Assembly (NCBI GenBank): GCA_948616985.1
Contig: CAPGDO010000029.1
Span: 1-6,273, forward strand
DNA length: 6,273 bases
Source: MGBC163016 sp910588905
GTDB taxonomy: Bacteria > Actinomycetota > Coriobacteriia > Coriobacteriales > Eggerthellaceae
Direction: 5' to 3'
A model generated the notes under the pieces. The model saw only the letters and a program-made list of their open reading frames with translations. It searched no databases and was not told the DNA's origin. The translations under genes and the position numbers were made by a program. This document shows, piece by piece, positions 1 through 6,273 of the stretch; positions within the stretch are counted from its first letter, which is position 1, and the number at the start of each line of letters is the position of its first letter.

Positions 1-3000
1 TAGGGGTCTCTCCCTCGAATGTCGAGCATCCCTGGAACATGCCCGTCAGGTTGGCGTTCGTGCCAGAGGCGACCTTCGTCATGGTGACATCGGTGAGGGA
101 TGTGCATCCGCTCATCATGTAGGAGGCGTTGGCACCAGCTCCTGTCCCTGCATTCATATATGTGACGTTCCCAAGGGATGCGCAGTTGGCTGTCATGTAC
201 GACAGGTCTGCATCTGCGCCTTGACCCACCGCCGTGAGGTCGACGCTCGTGGCATGAGCACCATCCAGCATGTGCGACAGATTGGCGCCGGGGGCACTGG
301 ATGCGACGTTGGTCAGGTCGAAGGAGGACCCGTCGCTGCCAGCACCCGCCAGCATGTAGGAGAGATCCGCTTTCGCATCCGCAGCAAAGCCAACAAGATC
401 GACTGCAGGATGTGCGTCATCTGCATCAGAGAGACCCGTGCAGCCGTATAGCATGTACCGTGCATTCTCCGGCTGCAGGCTCCCAAGGTTGGCCCCATTC
501 GTGGGAAGGTTCTCAGGAGAAGGCGACGGCATCGCAGCTGCCCTGTTGGTCACGCGCGCGAGCGTCGTGCAGTTGCGGAGCATGTAGGACGCGTCTGTGG
601 TCGCAGCGGTGATGTTGAGCTGCTGCAGATCAAGGCCTGCCAGCGCATCGCACCCATCGAACATGCCCTGTAGCGACCCTGCCGCCCAGACATCTCCCAC
701 GAACACCGCACGTTCGAAGTCGGACCTGTATTGGGTGTAGCGGCCCCACGGTGCGATCAGCGCCTCGTTGGTCGCAGAGAACTCGCGCATGACGCCGAAC
801 CTGCTGTCAGCATTCGAGGGAAAGATGACCAGCGTGCCCTTGCCATCGCTTCCGATGCGGATGGACCACATCACATCCCCTGAAGCTGAGGTGCCAACGT
901 GGCCGCCCAGGTCATAGGCGCCCACATGCCCCAGGAATCCCTGCGCGATCATGGTGCCGTAGTCGGCATCCAGCCGCTTGGAGCCGTTGACAGCGTAGTT
1001 CATGTAACCGCGCTCGATCCAGATGCCCACGCGGCCCGCTGCCGCGGCGTCCCCGATCAGGTTGACCAGACCGCCGTAGTTGTTCGGACACTCGAGGAGG
1101 GTTGCCGTGGAAGCTGGACCCCCTATGACGTCAAGGTCGGCTTGGAGGGTGTACTCGACAGTGTCGGCTGCAGATCGGAACTGCATGAATCCATTCAAGA
1201 GCAGGTCGAACTTGGGACCTATGGTCACCTTCGCGCGCGCTTCGCCACCGTCAGGGATGCTGACCATGTTCCACGATCCGGCGAGCATCCCCCACATTCC
1301 CGCGCTATACGCTGCTGTCTCTGGTTCATCTGGATCGTATGCTGGACGCGGCAACCTCTCTGAGCTCACGCCCGTGAGGTCGAGCTCCTTCAGCGAAGAG
1401 CAGCTCGCAAACGCGTATTCGAGGGTCTTCGGAGCGATCGTACCTGGTCCGTTGAATGTGACCTTCGTCAGCTTCTCGTCGAACCTGAACAGGTTCGTGG
1501 CATTGAGATCGGCAGCATAATCGCGAGTGGAAGTGTAAGACACCTCTTCCAGGGAAACCATGCTCAAGAAGCAGTTGTCCGCACCAGTACTTGGCGCCTT
1601 GAACAGGTCCACCAGATCGATGGTGCGCACGTTGCTACATTGGTAGAACATCGTGAAGAAATCCGTATTGTCAGTGGTCGTCCAGTTCGGATCAAGCAAG
1701 AGGTACTTGCCCTCCGGAGCCTCTGCTCCGTGCGCGACAGACTTGATATGCTCGATGCCGGTCAAGGACTGGAACATGCGCCACGTCTTGCCGTCAGCCG
1801 GAGATGCACCCGCAGCCGTCAGGGTAGGGAGGCCGCGCAGGTCATAACGGGGCATTGTGATCGCATTGGAGTCCTCCACATAGGTCCCGTTGTCGAAGCC
1901 ATAGGGAGCGCCCATATCACGCCAGTCATCACCATAGAGGACATTGGTGGCGTTGTAGTAGGGAGCGCCAAAGGCGGCACCCAGGCTCTGCGTAGTGCCG
2001 CGATCCCCAGTGTAGGTCCACGTGAGGGAGGAGTCATCGCTGAGGTCTGCCGCTACGAAGCAGTGCTGCATGACATCGCGCAGGTTGGAGTTGTTCTTGC
2101 CGAAATCCTTGATGGTCCAGGTGACCTTCGGCGCCTCGGAGAACCCGTAGCCCGCCACGCCCGATAGCGTGTTGAGGCTGCCCCAGAAGAAGCGATAGAG
2201 GCTGGCATTGCGCCCGTTGCCCACGTTGTCGATCTCCACATCAGTGAGCCTGAGCGCATTCTGGGTGAAGGCATCCATCAATGGCGAATCACCATTGCCG
2301 CAGTTGCGCATGACGAGCTTGCGCAGACCATAATCGGCTGTGATGGCTTGACGTGATACCGAGCCCTTCCCATTGAAGCAGTTCTGGAATGTGAGCGTCG
2401 AGTAGACGTCTGTTCGATCGAACACATAAGAGCCTACGATGCCAGAATAGTTATAGCCATAGTCCCCATCTGCGATGATGTTGTCCTTGTAGATGCAAGA
2501 TCCATTGAAGCAATTGGTGAACGAGGCATTCTCCATGTTGTAGTTGAGGTGCAGGAAGTTGATGGAGCGCGGATTCGACCCATTGAAGACGTTCTTCAGA
2601 TGGAGTTCTTTGAGCGAGGTGCATCCACGGAACATATCCACTATGTAGATGCGAGAGGAGACTCCCTCACCGCGCCAAATGCTGTTGCCCATGCGTCCGA
2701 GCACGACCTCTTCCAAAGAGACGTCATCCCGGAGCATCCTTCCATAAGACGCCCAACCGTGTTGGACGTTGTTGGCCAGATCGGATAGATTCACGCGCTT
2801 GAGCTTCGGATTTCCTGCTATGGCGAAATCGAAGGCGGTGCTCTCCTCTCCCGTTCCCCACCCATGCAGGGATATGGAAGCGATGGATGCGCAGCTGGAG
2901 ACGAAGTGCTGCATGCCCACCAAATTCGTCGTCACGAGATGCGACGCATCTGAGGAGAACGCTACGCCTGAGAGCGTGCTGTAGCTCCACCCAGGATCAT

Positions 3001-6000
3001 CGCTCATGTAATAGCCACCTTCTGAACCCTGATCGGGATCCCAGAGCTTTGCTCTACCCGAGCTGTCATAGTGCCCGATGGCAGGCAAGCTCGTACAGCC
3101 ATCGAACATATATTGAGCGCTCCAGAGGTTCGCTGTCGTGCGTAGGTTGCGCAAGTCGCAGCGCACGAGATTCGGAAGATTGGCGAAGAGGTAATTCATT
3201 CGATGGTTGGCATAAACAGTGTTGGCTACCACCACCTCGCGCACTTGCTCGCTGCCATACCAGGGCACATCGATCCCGGTCTCGAAGTCCTTCATCGTCT
3301 TGCCGTCCACTGCCGCTCCGCCCACGGAAGCCTTGCCGGTGATGGTAAGCTTCCCAGCGGTATCCAAGGCGGCCTCCACGACGCTGCTCCCGTCGTAGCC
3401 GATCTGCCAAGTTTGAGCTGCAGAGGCCTTCCCACCAAAGTATCCTCGGGCTTTCCAGACGTTCTCTTTCAAGTATGAAGGGCTGCGCACATTGGATGGA
3501 TCGGAGGCATACGCCCAGCTATCCCAATCCATGAACTTGATCTGGTCCTCCCCGCCGGGGTAGCGATAGGTCTTGCCTGGGACCACAGGGTTGCAGGACT
3601 GCAGCTCGTTCGGCGTACGTGGACCTCCCCAGGTATTCCAAGTTCCTTGGGCGCTGATGATCTTCGGATAGAGCTGTACTTGAGTGGTGGTGGCAAGGAA
3701 GTACAAGGGATCTGCTCCGGCTTCTTCTTGATACCAGAAGAAGCCGTTGTTTAACCTATAGCAACCCTCTCCGAGCTTGATGACGGCCGATCGACCGCTA
3801 TCTGAGCCCTTCGTGCCATCCGTGACGCGACCGCTCCCGTTGGACTGGATGATGGAGCTAGCGCCACGGAACGCCTCGTTCATGGCTTCGCTTGCTGACC
3901 ACCAATAGGTGCCATAGACGCCCGTGAAGTCGATCTCAGTGAGATTCGCGCAGTTAAGGAATGCTTGAGTCGCTGCATCCATGGTGAATCGGGTGCAATC
4001 CTTGATGATGAATCGCTCCAGCTTCGGGCACTCTCTGGTGACATATTCGATGTTGGAGTATCGCAAGGCGATACCGGGGCCTGAGAGGGAGAACGACCTG
4101 AGCTCAGGGCAGTACTGTGCCCATGCAGCTATACGATAGATGCCATGGTCGTAGCTCGTTCCCCATAGACCCGTGATGTTTATCTCTTCCAGGGCTGTGC
4201 AATGTTCGAACATACCAGAAGAATCACCAAGGGCTTGCACATCCCAGCTCTTCGATCGCCAGCTGGCCTCCGAGAGGAGAGCGCACCACTGAGCATCCTG
4301 CTCCCAAGGCCATGGAAGCCCGCTATTGCGGATCATATCCAAAGTGACCTCGTTGGCCTTCAAGGAGAGTTGGCGATCGGCTCCCGTGGCTGAGTTGGCA
4401 ACCCGTTTGATGCGGAGCATGCGTCCGAAGCAATCCTTCCAATCCGTGGCAGAAGAGACCTCATAGGCGAAGTCCCTCTTGGTACCATCCCCCCGACCGA
4501 GGCGAGGCATCCCCTGCACATCCATGCGCGTGAAACCTGTGTTGTAGAAGATGCACCGAGCGTTGCCATTGGATGAGGCATCGTAGGAGCTCGTCCAGTA
4601 GATCTCCGCTTTATTCAGGAGCTCGGTGGTGTATGCGTTCCAGAACATGTGCAGCATGTCGTTGGCTTGCGTGGCGACGTTCGTGAGCCGGACGGTCGCA
4701 TCCTCTCCTGATTTGATGTAATCGGGCGTGTTGGCGGGCGTCTGTGGCCAGTTGTCCGTGCTGTTGCCGTTGCTCCCTATCCTATGGAACATGCGATTGG
4801 CGCTCGCATAGGGGCCGTATGCGACATTCGTGGCCGTGATGGATGTGAGCGAGTTGGCATTATCGAGCAAGTACTGGCAGTTGGCGTTCTGGGCAGAGTT
4901 GGTGATGGTAGCTGCCTTCAAGCGGTACATGTTGGCGAAGGCATGCGTGAGGCTCGTACGGCGCCCATTGCCCACGTTGTCCACCGTGAGCGTGACGCTC
5001 TCGTCCCGAAGCGAGGGGTCGCTTGCGGCGAGGCCCAGGATGTATTCCAAGCGAGAGGCTTCGCCATTGCCGAAGTTGATGAGGGTTGCGCTCCTCAGAT
5101 GCGTCATGCCGGTGTAGCCGGACCCATCCGTTGTCATGTGGTAGGCATCCATTCGGGGTGAGTTGAAGCTGTTGCGCACATCGAAGGTGGTCGCGCTGGT
5201 GAGCCCTGCGAACATGTACGTGGAGGAGAACCGACAATCCTCGGGTGTGGGAGCGGTCGTGCGATCCTCGTTGGTGTTCCAATGCCCGGAAAGATCGGTG
5301 TCGGAGGGACGCCAGGAGAGCCCGGTGCCCTGCGTCGTGCCCGTGCCGACGGCCCCATCATCGATGCCGGCAGAGGCGGCCGCGACGGTCTGGACGGATG
5401 CGAGCGCGGCGCAGCCCGCGAACATGCGGGATGTGGTCCAGGTTGCTTTGGTGAGCGTCATGTTGGTGAGGTCAGCCGTGCGCATGGCGTTGCAGCCCTC
5501 GAACATGGATGCCGCCGATAGCCCTGCAACAACGCCCGCATAGACCTTGGCGCGCGCGAACGCGCCCGAATATCCCGTCCCGGCGATGCCATCGGCAGAT
5601 CCCACCGCCTTGCTCGTCCAAGGAGCCGCGATCGACCCATCATCCGAGAAGCTGCGCATCGTGCCGGGGTTGGCAGCCGAGCGACCGGGTCCCGGATAGA
5701 TGCAGAGCGTGGAGTTGGCCGGGGTGCCGTCCGTCGAGCGGATCGCCCAAGCGACGGAGGTGCCGCGCGGGTCAGCATCGGTCACCTCGCCCACGAACCC
5801 GTATCCGAGCACTTGGTCGCCCCAAGCCGCACCCGTGCGCGAGCCGGTGACGGATTCGACGGATGCCGCGTCGAAGTTGATCGCGCTCGTGTATCCCTGT
5901 CGGGTCCAGACAGCGCTCAGCCTCGTTGCTGCCACCTCATCCACTAGATAGATCTTGGCGCCTAGGCCCGTGGGGTAGGGCATCAGGTCAGAGGCGCTTT

Positions 6001-6273
6001 GAGGGCCTCCCGCAACGCGCACGGTGACACCCTCTCTGAGAACGTAGTCGGGCGTGGCGCCCGCACGGGGCACCTCGCCGAAGAATCCGTTCAAAAGCTT
6101 GGTCACGGACGAAGAGAGGATGATCTCCAATGGTGCATCCCCCGTAGTCGCAGAGGAGCCCTCCCACATCGCATGCATCGCGGAGAGGTCTCCGTAGGAT
6201 GCCTGCGACCCGCCCATGCCAGACGTGCTCACGCCCGAGAGGTCCAGGCTGCTCAGCTTCGCACACCCCGCGA
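1..6273 (-). CDS. Giant BspA-like (DUF285-type) leucine-rich-repeat surface protein, internal fragment open at both ends
   Basis: One minus-strand frame is free of stop codons for all 2,090 complete codons (6271 down to 2). The product has many copies of the DUF285-type repeat core M-F-x-G-C-x-x-L-x-x-L-D-L, such as MFDGCDALAGLDL, MFRGCTSLKELHL, MFEHCTALEEINI and CSSLKELDLTGV. Three LRR arrays alternate with three diverged spacer modules. No signal peptide, membrane segment or wall-sorting motif is visible, as expected for an internal fragment: secretion signals should lie beyond 6273 and any anchor before 1. By family knowledge such proteins are exported and surface-exposed, and BspA of Tannerella forsythia binds fibronectin and fibrinogen; adhesion here is inference. 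The MF-x-G-C form argues for the DUF285 class over the LRR_5 class (I-x-x-x-A-F-x-x-C), although a few repeats read A-F. Codons mostly end in G or C. No ligand, symbol or true start can be assigned. Confidence 0.93.
2..370 (-). repeat. Short Ala/Gly/Asp-rich repeats of 25-28 residues
   Basis: Consecutive units begin ADLSYML (370), ANLSHML (286), ADLSYMT (211), ANASYMM (133) and ANLTGMF (55), giving lengths of 28, 25, 26 and 26 residues. The unit pattern is A-(N/D)-L-S-(Y/H)-M, four to nine variable residues, then a strand such as FDLTNVA or VDLTAVG, then a G/A/D-rich loop. The DUF285 'MF-x-G-C' is weakened to 'YM(L/T/M)', with the Gly-Cys kept only in some units. On the + strand this appears as recurrent gcatgta or tcatgta, one per unit. 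Confidence 0.75.
464..550 (-). other. Pro/Ser/Asn-rich insertion in array C (29 residues)
   Basis: This short non-LRR stretch (AAAMPSPSPENLPTNGANLG) lies between the second repeat (MLRNCTTLARV) and the third (ARYMLYGCTGL). It is the positional equivalent of the longer insertions in arrays A and B but half their length and Pro-rich instead of Trp/Asp-rich. Confidence 0.5.
746..1384 (-). other. Spacer module, copy 3 (about 213 residues)
   Basis: The third copy is entered through CSSLKELDLTGVSS. Landmarks are GMWGML (about 1300), LLNGFMQF (L at 1201), GGPAST (about 1120), GLVNLIGDAAAAGRVGIW (W at 1021), RGYMNYAVNG, QGFLGHVG (about 943), DVMWSIRIGSDG (W at 868), GTLVIFP (about 836), FGVMREF (about 792) and APW (W at 748). 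It is closest in flavour to copy 1: both share LNGF, a GGP, W-x-x-(R/Q/E)-x-GY, GF-x-G-x-V and W-x-IR-x-x-x-G. It then leads into VFVGDVWAAGSLQGMFDGC, the usual entry into an MF-GC array. Confidence 0.7.
1724..1861 (-). repeat. Late-array segment shared with array A, copy B
   Basis: The segment reads TMPRYDLRGLPTL, then an Ala/Gly linker, DGKTWRMFQSL and IEHIKSVAHGA. It is the counterpart of 4382-4534. It is followed by GKYLLLDPNW, which I cannot match elsewhere in the window. Confidence 0.45.
2150..2326 (-). repeat. Double N-x-GNG repeat block, copy B (59 residues)
   Basis: This block starts LRKLVMRNCGNGD, continues to VEIDNVGNGRNASL, and ends in aromatic and Leu residues (FFWGSLNTL). It is the counterpart of 4898-5098 in array A, about 7 codons shorter between the two GNG motifs. 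It overlaps the end of the 26-residue N-x-(F/G)-N-G run. Confidence 0.65.
2219..2596 (-). repeat. Run of LRRs with an N-x-(F/G)-N-G motif at 26-residue steps
   Basis: Five repeats share the strand-turn motif: HLKNVFNG, SFTNCFNG, TFQNCFNG, VMRNCGNG and EIDNVGNG. The spacings between successive motifs are 26, 44, 26 and 26 codons. The residues before the motif follow L-x-x-L-x-(L/M/I), as in an LRR strand. The motif replaces the G-x-D-T-S-x-V segment typical of DUF285 repeats. The 44-codon interval carries a Tyr/Gly-rich stretch (DYGYNYSGIVGSY). Confidence 0.65.
2924..3076 (-). other. Non-LRR insertion in array B (51 residues)
   Basis: The insertion follows the second repeat (MFDGCTSLPAI) and precedes LVGMQHFVSSCASI. 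It is rich in acidic, Gly and aromatic residues: KLWDPDQGSEGGYYMSDDPGW. It is positionally equivalent to the insertions in arrays A and C and shares a W-x-P/W-D-P plus Asp-rich character with array A. The clustered Asp residues could bind a metal, but that is speculation. Confidence 0.55.
3260..3934 (-). other. Spacer module, copy 2 (about 225 residues)
   Basis: This is the second diverged copy, bordered upstream by CANLTEIDFTGVYG. Landmarks are LNNGFFWYQ (L at 3754), WGGPRTPNEL (about 3622), NVWKARGYFGG (W at 3457), TWQIGYDG (W at 3409), GKLTITG (about 3354), KTMKDF (3301) and VPW (W at 3262). Compared with copies 1 and 3 it is richer in Trp and Tyr and has a Gly/Ser/Asp-rich stretch (GRVTDGTKGSDSGRS, about 3831-3787). 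It is directly followed by the LRR-like NYLFANLPNLVRCDL. Function is unrecognised; it is probably structural. Confidence 0.65.
4382..4534 (-). repeat. Late-array segment shared with array B, copy A
   Basis: The segment contains RMDVQGMPRL, a polar linker, then DWKDCFGRMLRIKRVANSA. It resembles 1724-1861, which reads RYDLRGLPTL, a linker, then TWRMF and EHIKSVAHGA. Shared positions are R-x-D-x-x-G-x-P-x-L, W, F, I-K-x-V-A and A. Identity is low. The similar location late in each array supports common descent. Confidence 0.45.
4898..5098 (-). repeat. Double N-x-GNG repeat block, copy A (67 residues)
   Basis: This block starts LRSATLINFGNGE and continues through TLTVDNVGNGRRTSL to F-x-x-x-x-x-L. 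It matches 2150-2326 in array B in order: LR, N-x-GNG-(E/D), DNVGNGR, SL, F, L. The DNVGNGR codons (4961-4981) match 2210-2230 at 20 of 21 bases by direct comparison. Each GNG half behaves as one LRR, with the strand L-x-x-x-x-(L/V)-x-N before it and an aromatic/Leu helix-side segment after it. Confidence 0.65.
5222..5392 (-). other. Non-LRR insertion in array A (57 residues)
   Basis: This segment sits between the second MF repeat (MFAGCAALASV) and the third (YMFAGLTSATTF) and has no LRR pattern. It starts Ala/Gly-rich, then becomes rich in Trp, Asp, Thr and Pro (LSWRPSDTD, HWNTNEDRTTAPTPEDC). Arrays B and C have an insertion at the same place in the repeat order. It may be a loop projecting from the solenoid; its function is unknown. 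Confidence 0.55.
5618..6247 (-). other. Spacer module, copy 1 (about 210 residues)
   Basis: This follows an LRR tail reading CAKLSSLDLSGVS and precedes array A. Landmarks in order are LDLSGVS (6247), LLNGFFGEV (6097), GGP (about 6008), AVWTRQGY (W at 5908), GYGFVGEV (about 5800), VAWAIRSTDG (W at 5749), L-x-I-Y-P, GTMRSF (about 5660), then APW (W at 5620). The same landmarks recur in order in copies 2 and 3. The end W-x-I-x-x-x-G-x-L-x-I-x-P ... G-x-M-x-x-F ... P-W resembles the segment that often precedes MF-GC repeats in coriobacterial surface proteins, from general knowledge of that family. I recognise no enzyme motif. A beta-rich structural or spacer domain is the likeliest role. Confidence 0.7.

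Larger units (their letters stand above)
2..745 (-). repeat. LRR array C, beginning (continues out of the window)
   Basis: The array opens with GMFDGCDALAGLDL (M at 664), the best DUF285-type repeat in the window, then YMLRNCTTLARV (about 580) and YMLYGCTGL (about 457). After that the repeats change character (see 2-370). At the window edge the frame is still open in MFQGCSTFEGETP, so the array continues. Confidence 0.8.
1385..3259 (-). repeat. LRR array B (about 625 residues, DUF285-like)
   Basis: This is the longest array, between spacers 2 and 3. Cores seen are YLFANLPNLVRCDL (about 3194), MFDGCTSLPAI (M at 3109), FVSSCASIASISL (about 2903), MLRDDVSLEEVVL (about 2737), MFRGCTSLKELHL (2635), TNCFNG and QNCFNG (2515 and 2383), WRMFQSLTGIEHI (about 1783), MFYQCSNVRTIDL (1651) and FASCSSLKELDL (about 1411). 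A stretch between about 2100 and 1862 is Gly/Tyr/Asp-rich without clear repeats (TWTYTGDRGTT, GAPYYNATNV, GAPYGFDNGTY). The middle of the array is rich in Asn, Tyr and Phe. Confidence 0.75.
3935..5617 (-). repeat. LRR array A (about 561 residues, DUF285-like)
   Basis: This array lies between spacer copies 1 and 2. Clear repeat cores are MFEGCNAMRTADL (M at 5506), MFAGCAALASV (5425), MFAGLTSATTFDV (5215), NRMFHRIG (4792), LHMFWNAYT (4648) and MFEHCTALEEINI (4213), ending with FLNCANLTEIDFTGV at the border. Between them the repeats are degenerate, with many losing the Gly-Cys pair. A stretch around 5098-4898 carries the N-x-GNG variant. The pattern predicts a curved LRR solenoid with short parallel strands. 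Repeat borders are approximate because spacing varies. Confidence 0.75.

Noticed and set aside
1..600. Recurring gcatgta/tcatgta words on the + strand, resembling a DNA repeat or CRISPR-like array
   Set aside because: They are codons for the repeated Tyr-Met dipeptide of the protein repeats. Flanking bases are not conserved as direct DNA repeats and unit length varies by codons.
899..1363. Open frame of 154 codons on the + strand
   Set aside because: It is in the same codon-aligned antisense phase as above, lies opposite spacer copy 3 and has no recognisable domain.
1640..2167. Open frame of 175 codons on the + strand
   Set aside because: It uses exactly the same triplets as the minus-strand gene read in reverse. 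A stop there requires a TTA, CTA or TCA codon in the real gene, and these are rare in this GC-rich codon usage. Its protein has no family features.
1385..3259. Assignment of the arrays to the LRR_5 class of BspA repeats
   Set aside because: A few repeats read A-F-x-x-C or A-F, but the dominant form is MF-x-G-C-x-x-L-x-x-L-D-L without the I-P-x-x-V ... I-x-x-x-A-F order of LRR_5, so the DUF285 type fits better.
4784..5161. Open frame of 125 codons on the + strand
   Set aside because: It is codon-aligned antisense to array A. His/Val/Arg-rich composition is what reverse-reading LRR codons gives.
4860..5282. Minus-strand open frame of 140 codons
   Set aside because: It is out of phase with the continuous 2,090-codon frame. 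Its His/Arg/Gln-rich, low-complexity product is typical of a shifted frame in a GC-rich gene.
5988..6266. Minus-strand open frame of 92 codons with several Cys
   Set aside because: It is another out-of-phase shadow. The true frame through the same bases continues spacer copy 1 with clear matches to copies 2 and 3.
1..6273. Possible frameshift or pseudogene decay in a diverged repeat protein
   Set aside because: The hallmark Met-Phe codons checked (35, 659, 1646, 1772, 2630, 3104, 4208, 4643, 4787, 5210, 5420, 5501) share one phase and no in-frame stop was found.
1..6273. Promoter, ribosome binding site, terminator, tRNA or rRNA inside the window
   Set aside because: There is no intergenic space. 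Apparent -10-like or hairpin words fall within the coding frame and have no supporting context.

Overview
The whole window is the interior of one very large gene on the minus strand. The minus frame whose codons occupy + positions 2-4, 5-7 and so on up to 6269-6271 has no stop codon. It encodes 2,090 consecutive residues and is open at both ends, so neither start nor stop lies inside the window. The N-terminus lies beyond position 6273 and the C-terminus before position 1. I translated this frame line by line. The 'Met-Phe' hallmark codons (gaacat on the + strand) that I checked fall in the same phase from 35 to 5501, so there is no sign of a frameshift.

The protein is a BspA-like, DUF285-type leucine-rich-repeat (LRR) surface protein. 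The evidence is the recurring signature M-F-x-G-C-x-x-L-x-x-L-D-L, for example at 664, 2635, 3109, 4213 and 5506. Its architecture in protein order is: end of an LRR array (6273-6248); spacer module 1 (6247-5618); LRR array A (5617-3935); spacer module 2 (3934-3260); LRR array B (3259-1385); spacer module 3 (1384-746); LRR array C (745-1, continuing outside). The three spacers (about 210-225 residues) are diverged copies of one another. Together spacer plus array makes a super-repeat of about 770-850 residues.

Within the arrays I see further order. All three arrays carry a non-LRR insertion directly after their second repeat. A sub-family of repeats has the motif L-x-x-L-x-L-x-N-x-(G/F)-N-G, often 26 residues apart. 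Array C decays into Ala/Gly/Asp/Ser-rich repeats of 25-28 residues.

Giant DUF285-type proteins of this style, with moderately high G+C and codons mostly ending in G or C, fit a host-associated high-GC Gram-positive such as a Coriobacteriia member (Olsenella, Atopobium or Collinsella relatives). That assignment is inference. The likely role is a secreted, surface-attached adhesin, by analogy with BspA. No RNA gene, mobile element, CRISPR array, promoter or terminator can be supported. The open frames on the + strand and in the other minus frames are shadows of this gene.
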